Assembly (NCBI GenBank): GCA_022494885.1
Contig: JAGVSM010004977.1
Coordinates: 62,001-126,000 of the forward strand
DNA: 64,000 bases
From: Micrasema longulum
Taxonomy: Eukaryota > Arthropoda > Insecta > Trichoptera > Brachycentridae
Direction: 5' to 3'
A program made the translations under genes and the position numbers. This document shows, piece after piece, positions 12,700 through 26,700 of the stretch; within the stretch, counting starts at the first letter, position 1; each line of letters starts with the position of its first letter. The notes beneath the pieces were generated by a model. The model saw nothing but the letters and a program-made list of their open reading frames with translations, searched no databases and was not told where the DNA came from.

Positions 12700-13130
12700 T
12701 CAAAAATGTTTCGAGATTGTCAAACTTTTTATTGACAAGTAGTGGATTTCACCCCTGAGAGTCATTAAGATTAACATATTACAACAGAGACAGAGAACAT
12801 TTTAGAAGGGCATACGGAAGTCTGGGCATTTACGGGGCTTATACCTGTCCACTTTACACACTATGTAACATTCACCATTCTGCCGTTCTTCCGGTGGTTA
12901 ATTTGCAAAAATTAAATTAAGAAAAAATCACCAATCTCATAAAAAAAAGGTATCTACTCCTTAACTTTACAAAAATTAACCGTTGCGTAGGAAGAATCGC
13001 AGGTGTTCAAACAAATGGCAGAATGGTAAATGTTACACGGTGAGTAGTGGCCACTTAAACCAGCCGACGATTGGTCATAAGCCCTGTAAATTCCTAGACT
13101 CCATATTTTCTTCCCCATCTATAATATTGA
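12700..13130. mobile_element. hairpin MITE, family C copy
   Basis: The left part (ACAACAGAG...GGGCATACGGAAGTCTGGGCATTTACGGGGCTTA) and right part (GGTCATAAGCCCTGTAAATTCCTAGACT) are arms of the hairpin family also at 17943-18560 and 44780-45135. Confidence 0.7.
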
Positions 13131-13489
13131 TGTTCAAATTCAAATCTTATGATTTAAAACAAATCAATAGAGTGCACAATGAAGTTTTATACCTGACACT
13201 TATGCATGAAAGTGAAACATGAAACTGGCAGAGGAAATATTAAAGCATAGTAAACGCGGTTGAAATGCTTTGAAAAATATCACATACTTTGAATACCGAT
13301 AAAAATATACGAAAAATTAATTGTATTTTTAAAAAAAATCAATATGGATATTATGGAGAAGTGTTTTCATGCATAACTTAAAAAAAGAAATTATAAAATA
13401 ATATGCCCCTAAAAAAAATGTGACATTTTTGTCCTTGATAATTTATTTATTTACTCATTTTTTTCCATTATAAACAAAGAGTAATAATA

Positions 13490-14340
13490 AAAATAATGTG
13501 ACCTCACTGGAATTACCCGTGCCGAGGACACTTTTTTTTAATTAATAAATTTCATAAATGGTGCATGTTTTTTAAAAATTTCTATACATATCTACTTTTA
13601 CACATCTAGTAAATGTTATCACTGTAACTCTCCAAAAAAAGAGACTAACTCTTGTGCTTGGAGAGAGACTTACACTGTTGTAGTTGTTTATTTATAAGAG
13701 ATTATATAATTTTTAATACGAGTACATGAGAAAAAAATAAAAACATAGGATTTATAAAGAAAAAACATCAAACAATAATACATTCATACTAATTAAAATT
13801 TAATGTAGTTTTTACACGTGTTCAAAAAATTTCTTTAGATTTACTTTAAATTTATTTATTGATATATTATTTTTAATATCTTTTGTTCATTGGGAAGATT
13901 ATTATAATTTTGTACACCTTTGAAGACAAAGCTATTTCGACCATGACTTATGTGGACTTTAGGAATTTTAATATTATGTTGGTATTTGAGTGACTTATTC
14001 ATCTCAAATTCTTTTCTTTTTTATAAATTTGTATAATATAATTTATTTTATAAAGAGTGTCTACTGTATGAAACTTAAATATTTTATTTAGACTTTCCAT
14101 ATTAAATGTTGATGGTTTCTTTAGAATTACTTTAATAATTCATCTTTGTACTATTTTAAGAGGGTTTAATATATTGGCGTATAAACCACCCCACCCTACA
14201 ATACCATATTATAACAAAGATTGTACAATTGAGTAATAAGCTATTTTTAAATGATTGATTTTTTTAAATATTCCTTAATTTGACAGTATATTTTTACATG
14301 TCAACACATCATACGTACAACTGTGTAACTTCCTCATCCA
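13490..14340 (-). pseudogene. LINE 3' end relic
   Basis: The minus strand around 14160-14215 reads YGIVGWGGLYANILNPLKIVQ, the LINE reverse-transcriptase thumb. The 3' UTR at 13490-13540 (CCTCACTGGAATTACCCGTG) relates to the one at 2080. Heavily decayed. Confidence 0.65.
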
Positions 14341-15340
14341 CGGTTATACGACTGTTGCATTTTTGAAATCTACACCATTGAAACTTTAATATCAAATATT
14401 AAAAAAAATATATTAAAAATTGTTGGAACATGTTTTTTTTAAACGTATAAATGTTTAACTGCATATATCTAAAACGAAATCAGAGGAATAATTAAGTACG
14501 TGCCAGCTACAGATTATTACGCGGGGGTAATGCGGCGCGGTGCGGGTGACGGAGATAATAAAACGCACAGGCTCCATCAAAAATTAAAAAACACAGGTAT
14601 AATTATCAAAATAATGAAAATGATCTAATGTTGTGACAGTAATACATAAACAAATATAAGACTGTATTTAATTATGATTTTTTGGTAAAAGCTGTGTAAG
14701 TGAACATTTTATATGGGAAAATATCAAATGAAGTACAGAGTAAAACTATATAACTAGGCAGATACTCGTGAAACAATTCAATGAATCCCATTAAATTAGT
14801 CTGTATTAGCGACTTACAGTATTGATGACAGGTTACATAGCAAAGTATAAGTGTGTATGTGTGATAAAACAAAAACTAGTGATCTCAGAAAGAACATTTA
14901 TTTTTTATCTTATTAAATAACTCAATTAAAAGCGTTATGCCTAATTTCACAGCTTTACTGCGTAAAAACAGCGAAATATCACGAGTTAATTTTTAAAAAA
15001 TCTTTAAAACGCTCTCCTGTAAAATTTACTTTTTTCAGTTAACACAGTTGTACGTAGGATGTGTCGATGTAAGAATAAACAAAGAAGACTTAATAAACGG
15101 AGATAATTAACAAATGTAAACAAGTTATACATATAAGTATATATTTAATTTATGTTTAACTGTGACATCAAGATTCATGACGATGTTCTATAAAAATTTA
15201 AGCAGTTAAAATGTTCGAAATTAACATGAATCGTTACATATTAGGGGCGTGGTCAATGCAATGACCGTTTTCGCAGGAATTCAAAATTATAAATTTAAAA
15301 AAAAATTATATGCTACTAAAATTATACTTACAAGTAGTAA
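14341..15340. other. no recognised gene
   Basis: AT-rich; a GC-rich patch at 14518-14565 has no assigned identity. Confidence 0.4.
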
Positions 15341-15344
15341 AAAA

Positions 15345-15760
15345 ATTTCCAATGGGGAAGTTCGGTGTTTTTTTATTATTATTGTACTAAGCTAAGCCAA
15401 AAATTATTTTTTTTAAATCTTGTGTATCATATTATCAGCGCTATGATAGTTTTGTATTTCTGAAATCATTCCACGTGTGACGTCCAAGTTCTCTTCCGCT
15501 GCTTCTCGGTCAGTTCTGCCGATTGGTCCGTTGACAGCGAGTAAACCAGAAACCTTTCACAGCTCTCTTATCATTGGTTGATTCACATGAACTAGTGACG
15601 TCGTTCAAAGTAATTTGTTTTACTAAAATATTTTTTTTGTACATTTTCAAGAAACTTTGTCAAACAATTTAATGCTCTAATTTTTACTGCACATAAGAAA
15701 ACATTATTTATATCCAATTTCCTATAGGGTTGCAGTTCCTTATGGTCTAATTTATATGTA
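15345..15760 (+). mobile_element. MITE family A copy
   Basis: From AATGGGGAAGTTCGGTG to CAATTTCCTATAGGGTTGCAGTTCCTTAT. Internal landmarks shared by the family: ATTATCAGCG, TTTCTGAAAT, GTGTGACGTC, GTGACGTC...CAAAGTA, TTTCAAGAAACTTTG. No ORF. Confidence 0.8.
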
Positions 15761-16167
15761 AAACTAATAAAAATATATCGAAGTGTAGTGAAACTGTTTT
15801 TGTTTAAAGAATGATTACATGGGATTTTGACATACCCGAAAATTTTGTTGATTGGGATGAGCGTGTATAAATGGCAGATTTCACTTACATGTTTATGAGG
15901 AGTTTATTATTAACCTTATTGACTATGACAAAAGAAATATACAATGCAATGGATGCCGACAATACTTGCTGAACCTAATTGTGATATATAAATTAAATTT
16001 ACGATAAATTATGAAACAACTGAAATGAAAGCGCTGGGCGAAGAGTCTGAATTTAGCTTTTCAGTTGTTGGTGATGTGTTGCGTTACTGCGTTGGCGACC
16101 CTGTCACCTGGTGTTGAAAATGCTCATAGAAGTATAGTCATTTGAATGTTACGAATACAATTTAGTT

Positions 16168-17027
16168 CATTAAAATTTGGTAAGGTATCCAAAATAAAAC
16201 ACTTTTATTGGATTTAATTCAACTTTTTTTTTTATAAATATATGTGACGCGTTTTGTCTTGTTAGGACATTGTCAAACTAACTTAAATATTTACAAAGAT
16301 TCCTTATATACTAACAATAATTGCTGTTTAATGATAAAGGTGTATAATAGTATATCTGTCTTCATTGGACAGACGTAGAACTGAGATGGACCTTATATGC
16401 ATTTTCAAAATACTTAATGCCATAAGTAATGTCCCATCTCTGTTGCAATCAATTTCTTTTTATATTCCTAACCATGTCACCAGAAGTCAAAATCTGCTAT
16501 TTATTCAATCTTCTAAGAACAATATTGGTTGTTATGTCCTAATGTCCATAATGTGTAGATTAGTCAATTCATCAAAGGACTTGGAATTCTTCGGGATAGA
16601 TCTTCCGGCTTTTTACAGATCTCTTCGCGACTAAAACAGTGTGGGATGAAGTTGGATTGGCATGGTTTAGCTCGAAGTCTTATGTCTTTCATTTTTATGA
16701 ATATATTGTACACCATTATTGTATTGCCCTCGTTTGTCTTTGCTACATAGTTTTATGTTCTTTTTGTTCAGTTTCTCGCATTTATGTTTCTTCATGTAAC
16801 TGTTGTAATCGGCTTAGGCCGTATATATAATAAATAAATAAAAATAGTGCTAATAGTTTATGGCGGTATTTAACAAAAATTGAGGATTTTTATATAGACC
16901 AAGAAAAGAAATCTAATTAAAAATCAATAAGAATCAACGCGTCACATTTGTTTTAAAAAAATTAAAGTAGAATTAAATCCAATAAAAGTGTATATTTTGG
17001 ATACCTTACCAAATTTTAATATGGAAT
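16168..17027. mobile_element. DNA element with about 90-bp terminal inverted repeats, split by a LINE
   Basis: ATTTGGTAAGGTATCCAAAATA, ACACTTTTATTGGATTTAATTC and TGTGACGCGTT at the left recur inverted at 16930-17025. A LINE fragment occupies most of the centre. Without it the element is about 350 bp, MITE-sized. Confidence 0.75.
16350..16850 (+). pseudogene. LINE 3' end inserted in the 16168-17027 element
   Basis: DLICIFKILNAISNVPSLLQ...DLEFFGIDLPAFYRSL is the C-terminus of a LINE ORF2, followed by a 3' UTR ending in TAAATAAATAAA. Almost the same fragment is at 62290-62785. Confidence 0.8.
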
Positions 17028-17299
17028 TCTACTAATTATCTGCATACACAATAAACAATTTAGTTCCATCTGATCATTCAAAATATGTACAATTGTTCAT
17101 CGAAGAATTATTCATTTACACTTGTAATCTCAGCTTTTTATTTTTGGCAGGTGGAACTCTCAGGTGACGACATGTCAAATATCTTGACAAACATAAATTG
17201 ACAAGTCTTTAATGAGCTCTCCTAAAACTTTCATGTTTTCAAGACGCGATTTTTAAAATAACTGCCATAGGTACGGACAAAAATAATAAAAACAGTAAA

Positions 17300-17305
17300 T
17301 TTATT
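17300..17305 (-). promoter_or_regulatory. AATAAA polyadenylation signal of htt
   Basis: The minus strand reads TAG AG AATAAA: the canonical signal starts two bases after the stop codon. No other AATAAA was seen in the next 100 bases, so the 3' UTR may be only a few tens of bases. Confidence 0.6.
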
Positions 17306-17307
17306 CT

Positions 17308-17766
17308 CTATGATATAGATTCTAAGCATGCTAACAAGTCACTTAAGCTTTCGTCGCGGTAACATACTGCTTTTAGCTTATCGATTTGCATTTTCGTAAA
17401 TCCGGAATGTACCGCTCCTAAGCACAGCAATCTACGATCGCTGAAACCCAACCTAGGCACTAATTTAGTGGTAAAATTCTGCAACAACGCACTTTCGAGA
17501 TTGCTGTCTGATTCCCTCTGTGATGAAACGGAAACGGGGCTGTCTGTAGCGTCTTCCGAAGAGTAGAAGCCGGCCCTCAGGGTGTGAAAGACGGCGGGAG
17601 ACATGACCCTGATGGAAGGATTGTCGCTAGAGCTTATGACCAGACACATCAGAATGTGGGGAGTCAACCGGGGTGGAACTCGGCCCTGCAGGACGTGAAG
17701 AAGGATGTCAAACAACCAGCCGCTTAGGATTGGAAGTTGAGATCGCTCGATAGAAGTTTCGAACAC
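17308..17766 (-). CDS. htt: huntingtin exon 23, last coding exon with stop
   Basis: Starts V-F-E-T-S-I-E-R after GGCTTTTAG and ends L-A-C-L-E-S-I-S then TAG (17308-17310). LVPRLGFSDRRLLCLGAV and the final LLACLESIS match human [20 protein letters not shown] and LLTCLRNV. A Ser-rich loop (SSEDATDSPVSVSSQRESDS) is extra relative to human. Confidence 0.95.
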   Translation of the reverse strand: MFETSIERSQLPILSGWLFDILLHVLQGRVPPRLTPHILMCLVISSSDNPSIRVMSPAVFHTLRAGFYSSEDATDSPVSVSSQRESDSNLESALLQNFTTKLVPRLGFSDRRLLCLGAVHSGFTKMQIDKLKAVCYRDESLSDLLACLESIS

Positions 17767-20700
17767 CTAAAAGCCAACAGACAATTATTAAATCATAAGA
17801 TACATACCGTCACCTCAAATCCACAAATGGTCAAAATTGATGTTTTGGCGTTTTCTGTTAGGACTTCAAATAACATATATGTGTGTAAAACTTGTATATT
17901 CGTACAGTGTTGCATTGTTAACTATTGTAGCCAAGCATTCCCAGTATGAAGTCCACGGGTACAACCACACGGTTACAACAGAGATGAAGAACATTTAAGA
18001 GAAGGTAATATAGAAGTCTAGGCATCTACAGGGCCTATGACCTGTCAATGGCTGGTTTAAGTTGTTGTAATATGTTAATATAAACAGCTCCTTAGAGAGT
18101 TCAGTATGAAGTCCACGGGTACAACCACACGGTTACAACAGAGATGAAGAACATTTAAGAGAAGGTAATATAGAAGTCCAGGCATCTACAGGGCCTATGA
18201 CCTGTCAATGGCTGGTTTAAGTTGTGATTAAATATGTTAATATAAACAGCTCCTTAGAGAGTTGAATCCAGTCCTTGTCTACAAAAATTTGGACTCTTTA
18301 ACTTCACAAACATCAACAGATGAAAGAATTGAAGGAATATAGATGTTCGAATATGGGCAGAATGGTGAATGTTACAGTGTGTAAAGTGGCCACTTAAACC
18401 AACCATTGACAGGTCATAAGCCCTGTAGATGCCTAGACTTCTATATTATCTTCTCTTAAATGTTCTTTATCTCTGTTGTAATATGTTAATATAAACAGCT
18501 CCTCAGGGAGTTGAATCCAGTCCTTGTCTACAAAAATTTGGACAAACTCAAAACATTGTTGATATACATATAATGTAAAATAAGTAATGGTACACACCTT
18601 ATATTATTAAAACTATGTAAATATAACTTATATTATTATAAACATTAAAATAAATGTACACTTGAATACAGAACACCAATGTCGGTCGTACCGTTCCACA
18701 GTATATTACTTTGTTTTTTGTGATATCTTTAGTATTCTTCCAGTAGCCTTTATTGAAATTTAAAATAAAAAGTATACCCACACACAGGCCATGCCTTTGT
18801 GGATTTTTTTTTGTATTTATGTAATAGTGAATTTTGTATTTGTAACTTATGTGTACCTATTGAAAAATGCAAAGAAAAAATTAACTTTAAAAAAAAAAAA
18901 ACTATTTGAGAAGCTTCTCAGCAGGTGAAAAAGGGAGTATATCGAAGGAGGTTATGAAAATACACCACAACACTCGGACCAATTGAAAAAATAATCTTAG
19001 GTTTTTTATTGTAACTGACGATAATCAAACCATCAAAAAAATGATTATTTAAAAATATAGTAGAAATGATGTTTTGTCTTCCTAAATATACTGGCAATTT
19101 TTAAACAACCGGTATTGTTTGTTTTTAAACTTACGTCAAAGACAATTTCAGCCATCAATTCGGCCAGATACGGAGTAACGTGAAGATCATACTTCTTGTC
19201 ATTAGAGCCAGCCCTGTCCATACAGCTGGAGTCTGCCCAACTAGAAAATATTAAAAGTTTTGATACAGAGACAAAATGTGCTCACATCTCACAGCAGGTA
19301 AAAATCGTGAAAAAGTCTAATAATCAAGATAATTATAATGACATAAACATTCCTTTGATTTTAATAATTCTTATTCCTATTTTTAGTGGTAGGGGTCAGT
19401 GCTATGGGAGCTCCTGACGTCACTGCGACCTGCGAAGATCTATTGTGACGGGTCCCCGTGAATAGTCCTCGCCCTCCAAGCTCAAGTCTATAAAGAGCCT
19501 GGCTACTGTGTGGAAGGCGAGAGTTTACATTTTTCTAAATCTCCCCGTCCAAGCCCAGATCCGTAAAGTATCGGGTTATTAGGTAGGGGGCGAGCTCTTA
19601 AAAATCTTCAGGTTTAACCAGTGGTCCCCCGAGGATGAGGCTCCTTTTATGATTTAAAACATCACATTCACATATAATGTGTATAGGTGTTTCCTCATCT
19701 GTACTGCAGAACTTACATCTGGAAGTTTGGGAAAGTTTCATTCTAGCAAGATGTTTGTTCAATCTGCAGTGCCCTGGGCGGGCTCTAGTAATAACCCTCA
19801 CTTTACCTTTTTTTTTAATCTGCGGAAATTTTTACCGAGACTTACGGCGACCCCGCTCAGTCGGAAACAACATGCAGAGATTTTTCAATAGAGATTTCGA
19901 TATTTTCAGCAGTTTCAACTCTTTAAAAATAATTATTTTAATGTTGAAGATACAGAACGCTCTGGCGTACCAAAAAAGTTTTGAACTGGCAGATTCATTA
20001 AGAGTTGGTCACACAACAGTTGCCAAACGTTTAAAAGTATTAGAAATGGTTCAAAATGAGGTGCAAGGTTATGAGATTTTTTTGTCTGGAAAATTCAAAC
20101 ATATACGACTACTCACTGAACGACGAAATATTATCATCTGTGTCTAGTAAACGAGATTTACGTATTATACTTGACACTGAACTTTCTTTTACAATTCATT
20201 TGAACATGTTATCAATAAATCCTTTAAACTCCTTGGATTTATTAACAGAAGCACAACTGACTTCAAAAATATCAATACCCTTAAAACTCTCTTCTGTTCC
20301 CTAGTTTGCCCGCACCTAGAGTATTCCTCTGTTATCTGGTCTCCATATTATGATATTCACATCAAAAATATTGAATCAGTTCAACATCGATTTTTTAGAA
20401 AGATAAACTGGAGGTTGGGCTTATCCAGAGACCAATATACGTATAATGAGTTAGAAACTACCTTAAATATATCTTCTCTTCAAGACCGTAAAAATAAGTA
20501 CAACCTTCTAGTCATATTTAAAATTCTCAACTCACTATTTGATGCGCCTGAACTACTGGGCTCAATAAAATTAAATATCCCAACTAGAAACCTAAGACAA
20601 AACTTACTCTTTCATACCGATAACCATAGAACTAACTATGGTTTTCATTTCCCTATGCCCAGAATTCTTATGTCTGCTGACAAACATACCAGTCTAGATT

Positions 20701-23700
20701 TCTTTGATAACAAGTTGTCTTCTTTTAAACGATTACTGAATCAAATTCAATTATAAACACCTCTCTCCCGCTTCCACTCTACTAAATGCCATTTCGTCAT
20801 TCTACTTTCCTTTATAATAATTTTCTATGTATAAATATGTCCTTAAAAATGCCCATTGGGCGTATATATAAATAAAATCAAGGAAATTGGATGCCGTACT
20901 AATTGAAGCCAAGAGACGGTAATTAACTCCGGCAATAATTTAAAAACAATTCAATCATAACGGCCACCTCACCTGCAGCAATCGAGGAATTTAAGAGTCA
21001 CATTGTTGACGACGGCGTGCGGAGTTAGGAAGTCCTTTATGAACAGCATCAGAGCACGGGACACGGAGGGGCAGTGCTGGAAGCAGGATGGGGAAGTGAG
21101 CGAAGTTCTCTGGAAGCAGGTCACCAACTGGGTATATTTCAAGAGCTGGTCGGGCTCCAGTAGGTCATCGCTGCTTGGTATATCACCTAAAAAGGAAAAA
21201 TAATTTCAAGATTGCATTGTATTAGTGTTTGAGCAGATAAAGCATACAGTCAGACCCTAATGCTCATTCTCGAAGAATTTAGCTCAATGATGAAGTTCAG
21301 TGGTTTTAAAAAAAAATTACTGTATCAAACTAAGCCAATTTTATTTTTATATTCTTATATATAATATCTGTACCTCAGAGGCAGATGGATACAAATCCAA
21401 ATGTCAAATGTTGAACAACGGCCTAAAGAATCTACTTTCTCTAAGTGATTTCTAATAATTCAGAACATAAATTTGTATTTTCAGTATCTTAATACATTGG
21501 TTCTTTCATTATAAGACTTTCATTTCTTAAAGATAAATGGATATGATCATAAACTGGATACGAGAATCGAAATGTCATTTCATCAAATTCTGGATTTGCA
21601 TCCGTCTGCCTCTGAGGTACAGATATTATCAGCGCTTTGATTTTAAAAGTTTTGTAATTTTGAAATAACTCCGCCTGCGATGTCACAAATTATCTTTAGT
21701 GAGTTCTGCTGAATTTATGAAGCAGGTCAAAGTAGTCCATTTTTATTCAAATCTTTTTAATAACTTTTTCATACATTTTTGAGAAACTTCACCATACAAT
21801 TCAATGTTCTAATTTTAACCGCGTGTGAGAAATCATTTTTTTATATCCAATTTCCCGTAGCACTAAACTTCCTCATTGAGCTACTTGTTTGTTATATAAA
21901 AAAATAATATATTTGCATTCTTGTGATTAACCCAAATATTTCACTTATGTTCCGAACTTACCGGTTTTATTAAATGGCTAAATAAAGAAATATCAACAAC
22001 TAGCGTCTCTATTTAAATTATCATGAGTATGAATAGGATAGGGTCCTGGTATATGTGAGCCAAGTGCCGAATCCCCAGAAAGAATGTTATGTTTATTGTA
22101 ATAATGTAGATATATAAATTAGTATATGATGTAATATTAACTAACTAGAGGAAATAAATAAAATAGATTACCAGAATAAATGAGCACAAATAGAAGAGGC
22201 CAGAGCTTTGGGCAAAGTTGCGGACTAGTTTTGATACTCTCCATTGCCAGTTCTTTGTGTTCTCGTGATACGCTTCCTCCAGCTAATATGGCATTACAAA
22301 CACCCTAGAAAATAACACAAGGTAAAAATATCAAATGAATCATTTTCATATTTTTTTTTTTTTATAAAACACAAATTCTGGATACATGTTACTTTTGTTA
22401 TTTTCAAATATTTTTTTTTATTTTATAAATTTATTGCATAAAATAAGTATACATATTTAATAGCAGGGATTCTATCTAAAACTTATTTTTCTTCTTCTTC
22501 AGCCTTATTCTCTCCACTGCTGAATAAAGGCCTCTTCCAAACGTCTCCATTCCTTCCTATCACCCGCTTTTATCATCCACGTTTTACCGGCAATAGAGGC
22601 AATGTCGTCGACCCATCTTTTCTGTGGCCTTCCAACACTTCTTGTGCTTGCCCATGGTCACCACTTTATTATTCTGGGTGTCCACCTGCCATCATTTTGT
22701 CTCGCCGAGTGTCCTGCCCGCTGCCATTTCAATTTCGCTGCACGATCCATGATATCCACAACTCCGGTTCGGCGCCTTATTTCTTACTCTATCATACACC
22801 GAGAATCTGCCTTTCCATGGATCGTTGCGTGCATTTTAATTTCTGGCTACTTTTTTGTGTTACAGACATGGTTTCTAGTCCGTATGTTGTTACCGGCAAT
22901 ATGCACGATTCATATACTTGTCTTTTTAAGCATATAGGGACTTCTTTATTTTCAAAAGTATATTTTATTTTGCCTTATTCTTCTTGGTAACTCCGCTGTC
23001 TGGTTATCTAACCAAGTTTGACTTTGTGAAAAAAAAAACTATTTAGAATGAACAATTTTTTTTAAAAGAAAATATTTGAAAAACAAATTGTTGCTTACTT
23101 CTGCAGGGGAGACACGAGGAGGGGGGAGGGGGAGTCTGATATACCGTCAACCACGCGGTGGCGCCCTCCTCGCTACCCCCCTGCAGAAGTACACAAGCAT
23201 TTGTTTTTTTAAATATTTTCTTTTAAAAAAAATTGTTCGTTCTAAATATTTTTTTAAATATGCTAATATGTCTTCTTGCCCATACTGATCATCGTGGTTT
23301 CGGATGTGACAGGGTTTAAATAACACCCTGTATAAATTAATAAAAGAAACCTTATCTCATTTTTTCCAAAATTTGACATTTAAATTTGCATGTAAAATTT
23401 CTCTATGTACTCTTCTTGCCACGGGACACCTCGGTGAGAAGTCGTTACAATATTTTATGAGTGTATTAAAATTAATAAATAAATTTACCTTAAGAACGAG
23501 TTCAAAGCATATATCCTCGGTGTTTTCAAGTAAGTATTTCATCGCAGAGTCCAAATTCGTAACCCCAATCTCGGAGAGAAGGAAGTATATTTTCCACCAT
23601 AGAGATTGATCGTAGGGAGATCGCCTGAAGTCAATAAACACACAATAAGAATCTAGGCAGGTGTGGCTGAGAGTTGTATTAAAATTATTGTGTTGCCAAC

Positions 23701-26700
23701 AACCATAAAGTATTAAAATGAGGAACTTCAGCCCTAAGGGAAATTGGATACAAAAAATGTTTTCTTGCGCGCGGTAAAAATTAGAGCATTAAATTGTATG
23801 GCAAATTTATTGAAAGTGTACGAAAAAAAGAATAAAAAATATTTGAATAAAACGCACTACTTTGAATGACGCCACTGGTCCAAATGGACCATCCAATGAT
23901 ATGAGAGCTTTGAAGTATAACCGGTTTGGTCACCGTAAACGAACCAATTGGAAGAACTGTCAAGAGAACAACCTCTGATGTCACACGCGGAGTTATTCCA
24001 GAAATACAAAACTTTAAAAAATCATAGCGCCAATAATACGATACATGAAAATAAAAAATAAAAATATTTGGCTTAGTTTAATATTCTATTGACAAATAAA
24101 AAAAGAATAAAAGACACTGAACTTCCTCATTGTAAAGTGAAGCCTCACATGTTATTCCAGTGTAAAACTTAATATGTATTATAATAAATAAATATTTAAT
24201 AATAAAAAAAAAAAACTTTATTTTTAACCACTTATTGGAGCTATGCATGCTCCTTATGAAGGTATAATGAGGAATTTCAGATTTTAAATATATATATATA
24301 TATATATATATTTGTTAATAGCTTTGAGTAGAGTAGCTAATAGAGTCGCCCATATGGAGAAAAACCATTCAATGATTATTGATCACGAAGTTAGGTACAG
24401 ATTACAGTAAAACAACGGGCTGTAGGTACTCGGGTATAAAATTTCAAGGGTAAACCGAAATCGTCCATTACACGTTTGTTGTTAAACTAAAAACCAAACT
24501 AAAACCAAACCAAAAATTTGTAACGCTTTTGCATTAGAGCTTAAAGGCTTCTTTAGTGAATTATTTACTCTGAGTTAACAGACTATCAAAGTAAACCTAA
24601 AAAAAAACATATTTTTATGTGTCGTATTTATCATCGATATGATTTTTTATTCATAACTCTAAAACTTCTCAAAATCGCGGAACATAGTGATTCGGATACC
24701 ATTCAATATGAGGCACCTACATTTTACCTTTGGACATCACTTCTCCGGTCACCTGTATGTTTTGTATTTATTTGTGAAAATGAAACTATGAAAAAAGATA
24801 AGTAAAGTGATAATGAATATTTAACTAATAAAATAAAAATACTGTCTCACCTAGAATAGGTGTTATCCGAAACTCTAGAGAGAGTATTGGACAGCAGAGA
24901 GTTGAGGGCAGAAGTGAGTTCTACAGAACTATTCCAAGTGTTCTTGAGGTACAGATCTCGCAGGAACCTCAAGTGGATTATGAAGGAGTGAAGTTTTGCT
25001 ATGGGGATCGGCAGATACTCGGAGTAATTTGTCTATAACAAATAATAAAAATAAATTTAACCCAGAAATAAAAAATGTTTTTCAATTTTTTTTTTTTTTA
25101 ATTTAACCCATTGCACCACTAATGAAGATAATTTGTTCATGCAACACACTATTTAATTTTGACACATTTTTTTATTACAATAACATTAAGACTAAATTAA
25201 TATTTTGTAATAAATAATGTGAAATAAATTGTGATTATTACATTTTATTGTGAAATCAGTAACCGAAATAAACTTATTCATGTCATTTTTATGAATAAAG
25301 TTATTATCATTCAGTTTTAATCTAAAAAAATCACTTCAAAGACAAACCGGCGAATCGCCGGCTTTGTGAGTCAGTGACAAATTGACCTTGGCCGGCGAAT
25401 CGCTGGCTTTGTGTTGCAATGGGTTAAAATACATTTTAATGAAATTTGTCACAGATGCACAGATGACGCAGTTGGTTAGAGGAGAGGAAACCACTTTAAA
25501 CTCTTCAGGAGAAGCCGGCCTGTTGGCAGTAGTCAACAAGCCTTCCGTTCCACTAGAGGAGGTGAGCAAATGCTGAGAAGTTCTTGATTGGCCCAAATTA
25601 GTATATTCCTCCTGATCCCAAAAGTTTAGATAAATTTAAAGATAATTTAATTGCAGAAAAATCCACTTTTTGAAATGTAAACCTTGTATATTATAAGCAA
25701 GGTAAATAATAAGGCAACTCCCATATAAAAAATATAAAAAGTTGGTTAGAAGGCTAACTGTGAAGCTGCAAATTTAAGAAAGATTTTTTTTCTCAATAAG
25801 TTGGGTATTGTTGTTTATTTTTCATAACCTCCTTCCATATCCCATCTTTCCCACCTGCTGACAAGCCTCTAGATTGAGGCTTTCTTCGGATTGTGTGCGT
25901 ATTAAATGTACTTAATTATGAATTTAACATTTATAATAAATTACCCACGTAAAATTATCAATATTGTATATTCAAGAAATTGTCAATGTAAAATGCACAT
26001 GTAAATTGGGCGGGCTTGTTTACTTACAATGTTTACGCAAGCTTGCACTAAAATTAATCCACCTAGTAAACTTGGCTTTCCTTTTATAGAAACGGCAGGG
26101 TCAGCATTTTAGAGAAATAGTGCGTTGATTAAGTGCCTCATTAAAATATGTGAATTCTGACAATATTGTATGAAGATAGGATGAATGAGGCAAAAACGTA
26201 AAAAATATTACCCTAGTCATATTTCTAAACAGTTTCTTTGAAACGCAGTTGTTTTTGAATGGTGAAGAAGCTCACAGTTTATTTAAAACGGCAAAGTTTT
26301 CCCGTTCTTTTAAAATAACTTAAAAGTAACAACTGGTAATGACACTGTTTCAGTTTAATATGCTTCTCTTCTTGGTATTATTTGTTTAACGGTAACGACT
26401 AACGACTTCATGCTGTTTAAAATTTCGAATATTTTAATAAACAGAAAAAGGATGCACAAGGTCATAGGACTGCGCGGGTGAGGGGCAGAGTGAAGATGAG
26501 CCGGGGAGATTTCATGCGTATATGTGTATGTATATGTACTTCTTCCTTGGGAAATAACAATACAAATAGGTAGGTATTATGGATAAAGATTTGAAGTTAG
26601 GACGAAGCGTGGTACGGAGTGCGGCGGGGCGTTGAATAGGGAATGTGCAGCCTACCCAGAATTTGGTTTCAATGACTGATTTATAATAAATGATTTTTGG

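Noticed and set aside
22602..22990. Two overlapping plus-strand ORFs of about 100 codons
   Set aside because: The opposite strand reads as an RTE-type reverse-transcriptase C-terminus, so these are antisense shadows.
25428..26630. Missing huntingtin exon between exons 17 and 18
   Set aside because: Exons 17 and 18 join in phase 0 and the alignment to human is continuous, so no exon is needed.
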